DNA of 64,000 bases from Verticillium longisporum (taxonomy: Eukaryota; Ascomycota; Sordariomycetes; Glomerellales; Plectosphaerellaceae). Positions 1 through 13,225 of this stretch are shown one piece after another. Position 1 is the stretch's first letter. Each line of letters begins with the position of its first letter. The position numbers and the translations under genes are program-made. The stretch spans positions 3,472,001-3,536,000 of the forward strand of contig JAETXT010000008.1 of assembly GCA_019188255.1 (NCBI GenBank), written 5' to 3'. The notes beneath the pieces are model-generated. The model saw only the letters and a list, made by a program, of their open reading frames with translations. It was not told the origin of the DNA and did no database searches.

Positions 1-3000
1 AATCTACCCGTCTATTTAAGGGTAATAGGTAATAGAGAGGTAGCGCTAAATCGCTCTCTCTTAATAGAATTCCTCCTAGAATTTACTTATAAAGAGTTTA
101 TCTCTATCGTTTACTATACCCTCTAGGCTCCTAAACCTATACTCTATTTCTTTATAGAGGATTATACTTAGGCTAGTAGCTATTAACGTCTTACGTATAG
201 CTAGGAACTAAATAGCTTTTATAAATTAATCTATAATTATAAGGATAGAGTTATATTCTAAGCTATTATCCTTTAATATAGGGCTTAGGCTTATAATAAA
301 ATCTAAAGATATTTCTTAGAAAGGATAGGATAGAAATAATAGCGATTATAGCTTCTTATACGGTCTATATTAAGGTACTTAAGTCCCTTAATATATTAAG
401 TATTTAGTAATATAGTAATAGACGTTAATAGATATATTTTCCTAGTAGAACTTCCTCGCTAATAGCTTAAAGGTCTTATTTACCCTTATATATCCTATTT
501 AGGGGTTATTATAGTATTATTTAAATAGCTCCTTATAGAGTATTCTTTATATAAGGATAATTAATTATCCTTTAAAGAAGAGAGTACTTTAATTATCTAT
601 AATATAACCTTCCTTTCTTCTAGTTTATCGGCTTATATTCTCTTTCTAAAAAAAGTATCTTAGATTAATAGCCTATAATCCTCTAATTAAATGGTTAAAT
701 TCTAGGGTAGAGGTAAGCCTTAATACTATTTTATTCTTTACGAGCTCCTTTATAATAGAATATAAGATATATTAATCTAGAATAATAACCCTAAACTCTA
801 TTAATTCTTTAGACCCTTTTCCGGTCCTTTAGCGAATCGTTATTAACTTTCTAGCCTTAGCTTCTTAGCTTCGAGGTTAAGAAGAAGCTTTCTTCTCTAT
901 TTTATTTATTATAATAATATAAATATATATTACCCTTCGCTTAAAGGGTAAGGGCCCCTTTTCCCTAAAGCTATAGTATCTTCTTAATATAAGGATAAGC
1001 TTCTATCCTTATAGTATTGCCCGGATAGCTTAAACGTAAGCTCTATTTATAGCGTCCTTTAGCTTTATTTTCGTAATAGTTTATTTAATATTTATAACTA
1101 AATCTTCTATTAATTATAGCTTTTTAGATAATATAAGGAGTATATTATTTATTAATACCTATTCTCTTATATAGTCTAATCGCCTTAAGAGACTATTAAC
1201 TAGGTTTATAACCTTAAATCGGTATTAAATTTCGAAGTTAAAAGATACTAATTAATATACTTACTACGTAAGCCTTCCTTAAAGGTCTCTAGCTAAGGCT
1301 TATATAATACCCTTAAAAGCTTAGTAATCGGTTAATACTATAAAGACTTAACCTATAACTTCGAGGTAATAGCGTTAATATTCTAGGCTTTCTATTATTA
1401 TAAGTAATTCTTATTATTTAATCCTTTATCGCTATTCTATTAATAAAAGCTTTCGCGAATAATAAACGATAAATCTTTAGCTATTTTTATATTTTTAATT
1501 AAAGATCCCTAAAATAGTATTATTCGATATATTAATCTCGACTCGACCTTCGAGTATATAATCCTAATATTATAAGATTATAATAATAATAAAAATAAGC
1601 TTTAATACTTTAAATACCTTTTATATTTTAAATAGCTATTTAAATAATCCCTTCTTAACCTTTATAATACTTCCTTTTAATAATATTAATAAAGGTATTA
1701 TTATTTTAGAATATCCTTTAATAAATTATTAATAGAAGCTAGCGAATCTTAGGAATATTTATATATCCTTAAAAGATTTAAGGGGTTACTAATTAGCGAT
1801 TACTTAGATATAGTTCGGATCTATAATTACGTTTTCCTTAGAGATAATAAACTTAAGGAATTCTATTTTATCTTAATAGAATAAATATTTTAATTATTTT
1901 ATAAAGAGCTTAAAGTTTTAAAATCTCTTAAGGATTTATTAGAAATAAGCTATATACTCTTCCTTTATTCTCGAATAAATTAAAATATCGTCTAAGTAAA
2001 CGATATAGAAATCGTTTAATAATCTAGTAAATATTTAGTAAATATATACCTAGAACTTAATAAAAGTATTTATAAACTTAAATAGTATTATAATATATTT
2101 ATAATACTTATATTAAGTTCGGAATATAGTTTTCTATTAATTACTCTCTTTAATATGAATTTAATAATAAATATCCTAGATATCTATTTTAGAGAAGTAT
2201 TTTATTTTAATTAAATAATCTAAAAGTTCGCTTATTAAAGGGAGAGGGTATTAATTCTTTATAGTAATTATATTTAGACTTTAATAGTTAACGTATAAGT
2301 ATAAACTCCTATCCTTCTTTAGTACGAATAATACTAAAGCCCCTATAAAGCTAATAGATTTCTTAATTCTCCCTATAGCCTCCCCTTCTACTATATAGTA
2401 ATAGAGCTCTTCTAGCTACCTCTAGGATAATAGGTAGATTAGCCTATAAAGAAGTTTAGCCCTTTCTTTTAAGTCTATTAAGTACTCTACGTCTTTTAAT
2501 ATTAATAATTCTTTTACTAAGTTTTTAGAGAATATATCTTTAAATTCTATAAATTCTAAAAAGAGCGCCTTAACCTATTTATTATTAGGAGAGGGCTCGT
2601 TAAAAATAGGAATTATTATATTAAATATTATAATTACCGCCTAAGTAACGTAAACGATATAGGCCTTAGCTTTATCTTCGATTATTATCCTTATAAACTC
2701 CTTAAAGTCTATATTAGATATATAGCCCTAGGTAAAGGATCGGGTAATAATATCTACTTAAATACTTTCCTTATTTATATTATTATTAAATAAAAAGATA
2801 TACTTTAACCCTTTAAGTTATTCTATATATATGAATAATTAATATAATAATCGGGGTCGATTTTATATATTTAGTAAATAGAATAAGAGGGCGAATAATC
2901 TATAGCTATTTATTATCTATTTATTATCTATTTATCGAATATTTATAATTTAGGAGCTTCTATACTTTTTACCTCTTATAGCTTTAATAGCTAAATAAAA

Positions 3001-4637
3001 GTAAAATTAATAATATCTATAATAATATTAATATTTAAGTTAATAAAGAATTTAATTTCCTTACTTTATTATATAATAATCGCTAATATTTTTATAATTT
3101 TCCTAATATTTATTTTTAATATAATACTTTTTAAATTAGAATTTACGCTAAATCGTTTTCTAAGAATTCTATTATCTAGACGCCCTTAAACTTAAATAAT
3201 TAGATATTAATAATTATAACTTTTAGCCTTTATAATTCAAGCTAAGTATAATTCTATATTTAATGCCCTAGCTTATTATAATAGAAGTATATATTAGATA
3301 GTATTATAAGGGTAGTAATTTAGCTATCTAATAATATTCTTATAAGGTAAGGGTTTAGGTTTCTCGCTTACTTTAATATAGTACTTCTATTATAATAGGA
3401 GGAACGACCTCGCTTTACTAGAGATTAATCCTATAAGGCTTCTCTCTTCGTGGCCCTATAGCTAGGGGTAATATTATAGGGTTCGCCCTAAGCTAATTAA
3501 GAATAAATTCGCTTCTTACTTTCCTATTACTTATTCTATAATTTATTAACGTCCTATACCTATTAGGCCTTATATATAACCGCCTTAATATCCTCGATAA
3601 GAATATAATATTCTATTAACTTATCCTTTATAAAATAAAGGAGTTATTAGAAATACCCGAAAACGTATTCTTCGCTATAATCTATACTTTTATTAAATAA
3701 TTAATAGATATTCTCTTAATAATTAAAGAAAATAAGAAAAGAGATATCCCTATTTCCTTAAAAGTAGATCGAGTATAATTATTTTTAGTAAATTAAGTTT
3801 TATAAATCCTTTAATAAATACTCTTATTTTATAAAGCTTTAGAAATCTTTTTAATAAATATTTATATCGTCTTTATTAAAGTCCTCTCTATAAATCGCTT
3901 CGAGGTTCTAAGTATAATTTTATTATATTATTTATAAAATATAAATAAGTTTTATTATTAATTATTCTACGATTTAGGTTATATTTATATTAAATTAGAA
4001 AGCGTTTCTAGCCTCGATTATAATAAATTAATCGTCGATTTAAGTAATAATAATATCCTCTTCGAGTATTTTATAATTATAAATAAATAGTTTATTATAA
4101 TTCTTTATAATAAAGGTACGTTTAATAAAACGTTAAATTAAGAGGTTATTCTTATATCTCTATTTATAGAGTTTATAGACTAAGGCTTAGAGGACCTATA
4201 TTTATAGTTTAGCTTAAATCGTTTATTCGCTAATACTTTAATAATAGTTTTCTAGAGAAGATCCCGGTTTAGACGTAATCTTCCCACTATAGCTACCCTT
4301 AGACGATTCTAACGGTATTCCTACTAATTCGTCTTTAGAATAGTATCTATTATAATAAGCGGTTCACTTTTAAGTCTTAATATACCTTAATTAATCTATT
4401 ACTTAGCTTAATCTAACTATAAATTATAGAAGTTAAAGAATATAAAGGTATAAGGCTAAGGGCCTAGATTAGGGAAAGTAATTAAATCGGCGAATAATTA
4501 ATAAACTATTATATTAACTTTAACTTATCGAGGCTATCGAGTATAGCCTCGACTTCTCTTTTTAAACTAGGGCTTATCGCTAAAATATCTACGATAATAT
4601 AAATAGGGGTTAGGTTCTTAACGTCTAACTCCTTATA
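1..4637 (-). mobile_element. Ty3/gypsy chromovirus element 1, copy A, RIP-degraded, truncated by the window start
   Basis: This is a minus-strand copy. Read on the complementary strand from right to left it has a 5' LTR (4441-4637), gag (about 4330-3400), a zinc-knuckle-like segment (about 3450-3350), protease (about 3050), reverse transcriptase (about 2750-1650), RNase H (about 1650-1250) and the start of integrase (about 650 to 1). The order was set by alignment by eye to the complete copy B. The reading frames are full of TAA/TAG stops, and CpA and TpG are almost absent, as expected after RIP. Its right LTR ends at 4637 and abuts plus-strand element 1 sequence, so A inserted into fragment F1. 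The rest of A lies left of the window. It cannot be active. Confidence 0.85.
4441..4637 (-). repeat. 5' LTR of copy A (197 bp)
   Basis: This is the reverse-oriented element 1 LTR. Its ends read TATAAAGG...CCTTATA, best explained as TGTAAGG...CCTTTACA after RIP. It carries the internal 10-bp-stem hairpin found in every intact element 1 LTR. Confidence 0.85.
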
Positions 4638-5506
4638 AAAGGCTTAAGGATTTATAATTATTAGCTAATATAGCTAGAAGATTTAGCGAATTTATAATAA
4701 AATAAGTACTTTTATTAAATTTAAAGGTAATATATTTAATATTAGATTATCTAACTATATATTCGATATTTAGCTAAGAGGCGAGTTTACTAAAATAGTA
4801 TTTATATAAGGGGTTCCTAGCCTTAGTATTAAGAAATTAGCGATCGTAAGCCTAAGCTAGCTAAGGATTATATAAATATATTTTATTAAAATAAAGGATA
4901 ATATCTAATATTATAGCGATTAAATAGAATAATTAGGATATTTAAGGATAAATATAGGATTAAGTAGATAAAATAGGAATACGATAAATTATAGGAATAT
5001 CGATTATTAAAAGAAGCTAGGGATAGCGAGATCCAGGAGAATTATAAGTATAATAGAGAGAACCTTATAAGATAGGTATAACGAACTATTATTTATAAAT
5101 CGGTAATAAGGATTATTCTATATTATTACCTACTTCTAGGCTATTATTAATATTATTATTATTATAATTTCTATAATATATCTAACTTAGCTCTACGTTA
5201 TAGCTATATTAAGGAATAAAGCCTTATAAATAATATATACTAAAGTACTAAGACGTATTAGCGAAGGTATTATAAATTCTAGGGACTAGACCTCTAGGAG
5301 GGGAGGTAATATAAGGAATTAAACGTTAGGAACCTAACCCTTATTCGTATTATCGTAGATACTCTAGTAATAAGCTTAAGCTTAAAAGAAGAAATCGAGG
5401 CTATACTCGATAGCCTCGATAAGTTAAAGTTAATATAATAGCTTACTAGTTATTCGCTAATCTAATTACTTTCCCTAATCTAGGCCCTTAGCCCTATACC
5501 TTTTTA
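4638..5506 (+). mobile_element. Element 1 3'-end fragment F1 (with 3' LTR 5310-5506)
   Basis: This is the plus-strand 3' part of element 1: the segment carrying the antisense frame, the purine-rich tract AGGAGGGGAGG just before 5310, and a 3' LTR at about 5310-5506. Copy A interrupts it on the left. The right LTR abuts a second 3' segment (F2), so F1 is itself inserted in F2. The last bases of the LTR are disturbed (CCTTTTTAT instead of CCTTTATA), so its right edge is uncertain by a few bases. Confidence 0.75.
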
Positions 5507-5877
5507 TTAAGCTATTATTCATATTACTATTTTTATAATTTCTATAATATATCTAACTCAGCTCTATATTATAGCTATATTAAGGAATAAAGCCTTATAA
5601 GTAATATATACTAGGGTATTAAGATATATTAGCGAAGGTATTACGAGTTCTAGGGATTAGACCTCTAAGAGGGGAGGTAATATAAGGAGTTAGATATTAA
5701 GAACCTAACCCCTATTTATATTATTATAGATACTTTAATGATAAGTCTAAGTTTAAAAGGAGAAATTAAGGCTATACTTAATAGACTCGATAAATTAAAG
5801 TTAATATAATAGCTTACCGATTATTCGCTAATCCTCTTATTTTCCCTAATCTAGGCCCTTAGCCTAATACCTTTATA
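5507..5877 (+). mobile_element. Element 1 3'-end fragment F2 (with 3' LTR 5681-5877)
   Basis: This repeats the last part of the element 1 internal region, with a polypurine tract at about 5669-5680 and a 197-bp 3' LTR at 5681-5877. The internal sequence breaks off at 5507 where F1 begins. The LTR end abuts yet another element 1 internal segment (F3), so three nested 3' ends follow one another here. Confidence 0.75.
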
Positions 5878-6025
5878 TAATAATAATCTCTAATATTTTC
5901 TTAAAATATTTTATTATTTTAGTAAAGTAAGAGAAATAATAAGTATATTATTTAGAAGAATAATTATATAGAGTTATACTTTTAATAGTATCTATTTAAT
6001 AAATAACCTCTTATTAAATAAATTA
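5878..6025 (+). mobile_element. Element 1 internal fragment F3 (plus) ending at a plus/minus junction
   Basis: A short stretch matches the plus-strand 3' internal segment of element 1 (compare 14250-14390). At about 6025 it switches to the same kind of sequence in minus orientation, so this is a breakpoint rather than an LTR-bounded insertion. Confidence 0.6.
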
Positions 6026-6913
6026 GATATACTATAGAAATTATAATAATAATAATACTAGTAATAGCCTAGAAGTAGGTAATAATATAGAATAGTCCTT
6101 ATCGCTAATTTATAAATAATAGTTTATTATATTTATTTTATAAGGTTCTCTCTATTATACTTATAACTCTCCTAGATTTCGCTATTCTTAGTTTCCTTCT
6201 AACAATCGATATTGCTATAATTATTATATTCTTATATTATCTATTTAATCCTATACTTATCCTTAATTATTCTAGCTATCTCGTTTAATCGCTATAATAT
6301 CGGATATTGCCCTCTATTTTAATAAAGTGTACTTATATAATCCTTAGCTTATTTAAGCTTATAATCGCCGCCTCTTTAATATTAAAGCTAATAATCCCCT
6401 TTATAAGTACTATTTTAATAAGCTCGCCTCCTAGCTAAATATTAAATATATAATTAGGTATTCTAATATTAAGTATATTATATATAAGTTCGATAAAAAC
6501 GCTTACCTCTCTATAAATCTATTAAATTATTTAGCTATATTAGTTAATAGTTATAGATCCCTAAGCCCCTTTAAGGGGTTACTTAGTTTATTTAAGAGGA
6601 GGTTATTAGCTAAATAAATAGCGCTAAGGGTATAATTCTATATAATTATTCTTCTAAGTAGTACGCTTATTATTTCTCTCGCCTCGCTAAAGTAATTAAA
6701 TATTTTAAAGAAATATTAAAGATTATTATTAACTTAGCTAATACTAGCTATTTCTATAATACTATAGATTATATTTATATTTTTAGGTTCCTTTTTATTA
6801 ATTATATAATATATATTTATTAAGATATCCTCTATATATTTACTATTATTTCTCTATCTTCATTAATCTATAAGTTTCCTAGCTATTTATTTTACGTCTT
6901 ATCGCTAATTAAG
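6026..6913 (-). mobile_element. Element 1 internal fragment, minus orientation
   Basis: The sequence matches the 3' internal segment of element 1 on the minus strand (compare 28140-29020 in copy D). It breaks off at 6913, where the LTR of a minus-strand element 2 remnant starts. The part carries the upstream portion of the antisense frame. Confidence 0.65.
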
Positions 6914-7094
6914 TATTAGGACCTTACGTTGGGGCACGTTTATAATAGTGAAAAGAGTTAAGGTTCCTAACTAAAGCTATCTAGGCCATGGCCCTTATGA
7001 ATAGAGTGGGGTGCTCCGGCCTAGGACTCTAGCGGAGTCCAAATCCGCTAGGAGCCCTAGGCTAGAGCACCTTCCACTAAAGGTGCCTCTAATA
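6914..7094 (-). repeat. LTR of the element 2 remnant
   Basis: It matches the element 2 LTRs at 17789 and 26621 in reverse orientation, including the long imperfect hairpin (GTGCTC...GAGCAC arms). It is moderately diverged from the other two, so it comes from a different insertion. Confidence 0.75.
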
Positions 7095-7697
7095 CTACCG
7101 CCTCCTCGTGATACTATATCCCTATAGCATCTAATCTCATTCCTATAATTAGACTTATCTTCTATAGTATTCCTATAATTAATTAAACTTATATCCTATA
7201 GTATCTAGTACTAGATCTCGTTTATATAATTAAGCTTCCTATTATACTCTTAATCTATCTAGAGTTATATATATACTAGAGTATATATATTATTATTAGT
7301 ATACCCGGAGTCTATTAGTATTATTAAAGTCTATTATAATAGCGCTTCTTAATTAGTAGGTTCGTATCTATTCTAGCGTATTTCTTACTATTAAGTTATA
7401 TTAATTCATTATTATTACTTAGAGTACCTAAATTCTATTAATAGAATATTACTTTATTCTTAGTCTTATTACTAGCTATAGTCGATATAGATAACGGCTT
7501 AGCTAGCGTAGATACTCTAATAGGTATAAGTACTAATAATATAAGTATAGTCGTAGATATAGATATCGGTATAGCTAGTAAGGAAGATATAATAGGTTAT
7601 TATCCTATAATTAGCGAAGAAGCTTAATAGATAGAAGAGGATAATAATCTTTACTAGAATAGTATTTATATTAATAATAGTCCTATTAAGGATATAA
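6914..7697 (-). mobile_element. Element 2 3' remnant, first half (LTR plus 3' internal)
   Basis: This is a minus-strand remnant of element 2: an LTR (6914-7094), the purine tract beside it (about 7095-7107 on the complement), and about 600 bp of 3' internal sequence matching 26100-26620. It is cut at 7697 by the insertion of copy B and continues at 15268. The LTR part is clearly less RIP-mutated than the rest, keeping CpA and TpG dinucleotides. Confidence 0.75.
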
Positions 7698-7894
7698 TAT
7701 AAGGAGTTAGACGTTAGGAACCTAACCCCTATTTATATTATCGTAGATACTTTAGCGATAAGCCTTAGTTTAAAAGGAGAAGTCGAGGCTATACTCGATA
7801 GCCTCGATAAGTTAAAGTTAATATAATAGTTTATCGATTATTCGCTAATTTAATTATTTTCTTTAATCTAGGCCCTTAGCCCTATATCTTTATA
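7698..7894 (+). repeat. 5' LTR of copy B (197 bp)
   Basis: The LTR starts TATAAGGAG and ends CCTATATCTTTATA. A perfect 10-bp stem with a 5-base loop lies at 7783-7807 (TCGAGGCTAT / ATAGCCTCGA). Confidence 0.88.
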
Positions 7895-10800
7895 TTCTTT
7901 AACTTTTATAATTTATAATTAGATTAAGCTAAATAATAGATTAATTAAGGTATATTAGAACTTAAAAGCGAACTATTTACTATAATAGATACTACTCTAA
8001 AGATAAATTAATAGGAATACTATTAGAATCGTTAAAAAGTAGCTATAGCGGGAAGATTACGCTTAAACTAGGACCTTCTCTAGAAAACTATTATTAAAGT
8101 ATTAATAAATAAACGATTTAAGCTAAATTATAAATATAAATCCTTTAAGCCTTAATTTACGAATTCTATAAATAGAGATATAAGAATAACCTCCTAATTT
8201 AATATCTTATTAAACGTACTTTTATTATAAAGGATTATAATAAACTATTTATTTATAATTATAAAATACTCGAAAAGGATATTATTATTACTTAAATCGA
8301 TAATTAATTTATTATAATCGAGGCTAAAAATACTTTCTAATTTAATATAAATATAGCTTAAATTATAGAATTATTAATAATAAAATTTATTTATATTCTA
8401 TAAATAATATAATAAAATTATACTTAGAACCTTAAAACGACCTATAGAGAGGACCTGAATAAGGATAATACGAATATCTATTAAGAAGATTTCTAAAGCT
8501 TTATAAAATAAGAATATTTATTAAAGGACCTATAAAATTTAGTTTATTAAGAATAATTATATTCGCTCTACCTTTAAGGAAATAGGGATATCTCCCCTTT
8601 TATCTCTTTTAATTATTAAGAAAGTATTTATTAATTATTTAGCGAAAACGTAGATTATAATAAAGAATATATTTTTAGGTATTTCTAATTATTCTTTTAC
8701 TTTATAAGGGATAAGTTAATAGAATATTATATTCTTATTAAGGATATTAGAGTAATTATATATAAAGCTTATTAGGTATAAGACGTTAATAAATTATAGA
8801 ATAAATAATAGGAAAATAAGAAGTAAACTTATTCTTAATTAGTTTAGGGCGAACCTTATAATATTACCCTTAGCTATAGGGCCTTAAAGAGAGAAGCCTT
8901 ATAGGATTAATCGTTAATAAAGCGAGGTTATTCCTCTTATTATAGTAGAAGTACTATACTAAAGTAAGTAAGAAACCTAAACCCTTACCCTACAGAATAC
9001 TATCGAGTAGCTAAAATACTACCCCTATAATACTATCTAATATATACTTCTATTATAATAAGCTAAAGTATTTAATATAGAACTATATTTAGCCTAAACT
9101 ATAAAGGCTAAAGGCTATAACTATTAATATCTAATTATTTAAGTTTAAGGGTATCCGGATAATCGAATTCTTAGGAAACGATTTAATATAAATTCCGATT
9201 TAAAAAATACTATATTAAAAATAAATATCGGGAAAACTATAAAAGTATTAATAATTCTTATATAATAAAATAAGGAAATTAAATTCTCTATTAATTTAGA
9301 TATTAATATTATTATAGATATTATTAATCTTACCCTCGTTTAGCTATTAAAGCTATAAGAGGTAGAAGGTATAGAAGCTCTTAAACTATAAATATTTAAT
9401 AAATAGATAGCGAATAGCTATAGATTATTCGCTTTCTTATTCTATTTATTAGATATATAAAATCGACCCTAATTATTATATTAATTATTTATATATATAG
9501 AACGACTTAAAGGGTTAAAGTATATCTTTCTATTTAATAATAATATAAATAAGGAAAGTATTTAAATAAATATTATTATTTAATCCTTTATTTAAAGCTA
9601 TATATCTAATATAGACCTTAAAGAGTTTATAAAGATAATAATCGAAGATAAAGCTAAAGCCTATATTATTTATATTATTTAAATAATAGCTATAATATTT
9701 AATATAATAATTCCTATCGTTAATAAGCCCTCTCTTAATAATAAATAGGTTAAGGCGTTCCTTTTAGAATTTATAGAATTTAAAGATATATTCTATAAAG
9801 ATTTAGTAAAAGAATTATTAATATTAAAAGACGTAGAGTATTTAATAGACTTAAAAGAAAAGGCTAAACCTCTTTATAAGCTAATCTACTTATTATCTTA
9901 GAAGTAGCTAGAAGAGCTCTATCGCTATATAATAGAAGGGGAGGCTATAAAAAGAATTAAGAAATCTATTAATCCTATAAAGGCTTTAGTATTATTCGTA
10001 TTAAAGAAGGATAAGAGTTTACGTTTATATATCGATTATTAAAGTCTAAATATAATTATTATAAAGAATTAATATTTACTCCCTCTAATAAGTAAACTTT
10101 TAGATTATTTAATTAAAATAAAGTATTTCTCTAAAATAAATATCTAAGATATTTATTATTAAATTTATATTAAAGAGAATAATTAATAGAAAACTATATT
10201 CTAAACTTAATATAAATATTATAAGTATATTATAATATTATTTAAGCTTATAAATACTTTTATTATATTCTAGGTATATATTTATTAAATATTCGCTAAA
10301 TTATTAAATAATTTCTATATTATTTATTTAAATAATATCTTAATTTATTTAAGAATAAGGGAGGAATATATAGCTTATTTCTAATAAATCCTTAAGAGAC
10401 TTTAAGACTTTAAGCTTTTTATAAAATAATTAAAATATTTATTTTATTAGGATAAAGTAGAATTCTTTAAGTTTATTATCTTTAAAGAAAGTAGAGCTAT
10501 AGACCCGAACTATATCTAAACGGTTATTAATTAATAACCCCTTAAATCCTTTAAAGATATATAAGTATTCCTAAGATTCGCTGACTTCTATTAATAGTTT
10601 ATTAAAGGATATTCTAAAATAATAATACTTTTATTAATACTATTAAAGGGAAATATTATAAAAGTTAAAAAGGGACTATTTAAATAGCTATTTAAAGTAT
10701 AGAAAGTATTTAAGGTATTAAAGCTTACTTTTATTATTATTATAATCTTATAATATTAAGATTATATACTCGAAGATCGGGTTAAGATTAATATATTAAA

Positions 10801-12903
10801 TAATACTATTTTAGGGATCCTTAGCTAAAAATATAAGAATAGCTAGAGATTTATTATTTATTATTCGTAAAAGCTTTTATTAATAGAATAGCGATAAGGG
10901 ACTAAATAATAAGAATTACTTATAATAATAGAAAGCCTAGAATATTAACGCTATTACTTCGAAAGTATAAGTTAAATCTTTATAATATTAATTAATTATT
11001 AAGCCTTTAAAGGTATTATATAAGCCTTAGCTAGAGACTTTTAGGGAAAGCTTATATAATAAGTATATTAATTATTATCTTTTAATTTCGAAATTTACTA
11101 TTAACTTAGGATTATAAACTTAATTAATAATCTCTTAAGATAATTAAATTATATAGGAGAATAAGTATCGATAAGCCATATACTCCTTATATTATCTAAA
11201 AAGCTATAATTAATAGAAGATTTAGCTATAAATATTAAGCGAACTATTATTAAAATAAAGCTAAAGGATATTATAAATAGAGCCTATATCTAGGCTATCT
11301 AGGCGATATTATAAGGATAAAAGCTTATCCTTATATTAAGAAGATATTATAATTCTAGGGAAAGGGCTCCTTTACCCTTTAAATAAAGGGTAATATATAT
11401 TTATATTATTATAATAAATAAAATAGAGAAAAAAGCTTCTTCTTAACCTTAAAGCTAAAAAGCTAAGGCTAGAAAGTTAATAGCGATTTATTAAAAGACT
11501 AGAAAAAGGTCTAAAGAATCGATAGAATCTAAGGTTATTATTCTAGATTAATATATCTTATATTTTATTATAAAAGAGCTTATAAAGAACGAAATAGTAT
11601 TAAGGCTTACCTCTACCCTAGAATTTAAGGATTTAGTTAGAGGATTATAGGCTATTAACCTAGGATACCTTTTTTAGAAGGAGAATATAAGCCGATAACT
11701 AGAAGAAGGGAAGGTTATATTATAGATAATTAAAGTACCTTCTTCTTTAAAGGATAATTAATTATCCTTATATAAAGAATACTCTATAAGGAGCTATTTA
11801 AATAATACTATAATAACCCCTAAGTAGGATATATAAGGGTAAATAAGACCCTTAAACTATTAGCGAGGAAGTTCTATTAGGAAAATATATCTATTAACGT
11901 CTACTACTATATCGCTAAATACTTAATATATTAAGGGACTTAAGTACCCTAGTATAGACTATATAAGAAGCTATAATCGCTATTACTTCTATCCTATCCT
12001 TTCTAAGAAATATCTTTAGATTTTATTATAAGCTTAAGCTTTATATTAAAGGATAATAGCTTAGAGTACGACTTTATCCTTATAATTATAGACCGATTTA
12101 CGAAAGGTATTTAGTTCTTAATTATATATAAGATATTAATAGCTATTAGCTTAAATACGATCCTCTATAAAGAAATAGAGTATAAGTTTAAGAGCTTAGA
12201 GGGTATAGTAAGCGATAGAGATAAACTCTTTATAAGTAAATTCTAGGAGGAATTCTATTAAGAGAGAGCGAATTAGCGTTACTTCTTTACTGCCTATTAC
12301 CCTTAGATAGATAGGTAAATAGAGAGAATTTATTAGATATTAGAAAAATATTTTCGCTATATTAATAATTAAGCGCTAAAAGAATAGCTATATTATTTAA
12401 AAGAAGTAGAATTCTTATATAATAATAATATATATAATATTATTAGAGTCTTACTATCTAAAGCTTTATATAAATATTACCCTAGAATAGTTAATTATAT
12501 AGCCCTAAGAAAGGATATAAAGGTTTAAGGTATAAGGGAAAGGATCGAGAAGATTATAATTATTTATTAAATAATTAATAAAAATTAATAATATATAATA
12601 TATATTTAAGCCTTCTATTATAATAAAAGGTATATATAAAAAACCTTTAATATTAAGGATATTATAAAGCTCTCTATTAAGAATTTCTAATTTAAAGTAG
12701 ACTAGAAATTAATATTATAATATATCTAAATCTAGATTATAGAATAAATAAGCGAATAAGCTTATTATATAATACTCTTTAAGATTTATTCTAGAATATA
12801 TAATATCTTCCCTATCTTTTCCCTCGAATTATAATATAATTACTAAATCCATACTAAATAATTAGCTTACCTCCTTATATTAGAGGATAAATAGGATAAA
12901 TAG

Positions 12904-13020
12904 GAAATTAAAGATATTATATCTTATAAAGAGGATTAAAGGTAAAGGTTCTATTTAGTAAAATAGGCTAAATAGCTAATAGAATATAATACCTAGGAAC
13001 CTAAAAGCTACCTCGAAAAT
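12904..13020 (+). pseudogene. Chromodomain relic at the end of element 1 pol (copy B)
   Basis: Reading in frame from 12904 gives a chromodomain-like pattern: EIxDI, then FYLVK-stop-AK, then EYNT-stop-EP and SYLEN. Both TAG stops fall where chromodomains have Trp (LVKW, TWEP), which fits TGG to TAG by RIP. Chromodomains of this position in Ty3/gypsy polyproteins guide integration into heterochromatin. The same block recurs in the other element 1 copies, for example near 30050-30170 and 43140-43250. Confidence 0.75.
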
Positions 13021-13225
13021 ATAATATAAACCTTAAAAAGGTACTAGAAGTATTAAAAATATAAATATAAATAATAAAATAAGTAATTAAAGTCTTAAAA
13101 TAATTATTAATAAATTATTATATAAGAAAAATAAGGAAATCAAAAATAGAACTCTAATATTAAGCCTTAATAATATTATTAATATATTAATTAAATAATA
13201 TAATAGTATTTTATAGCTATTATTA

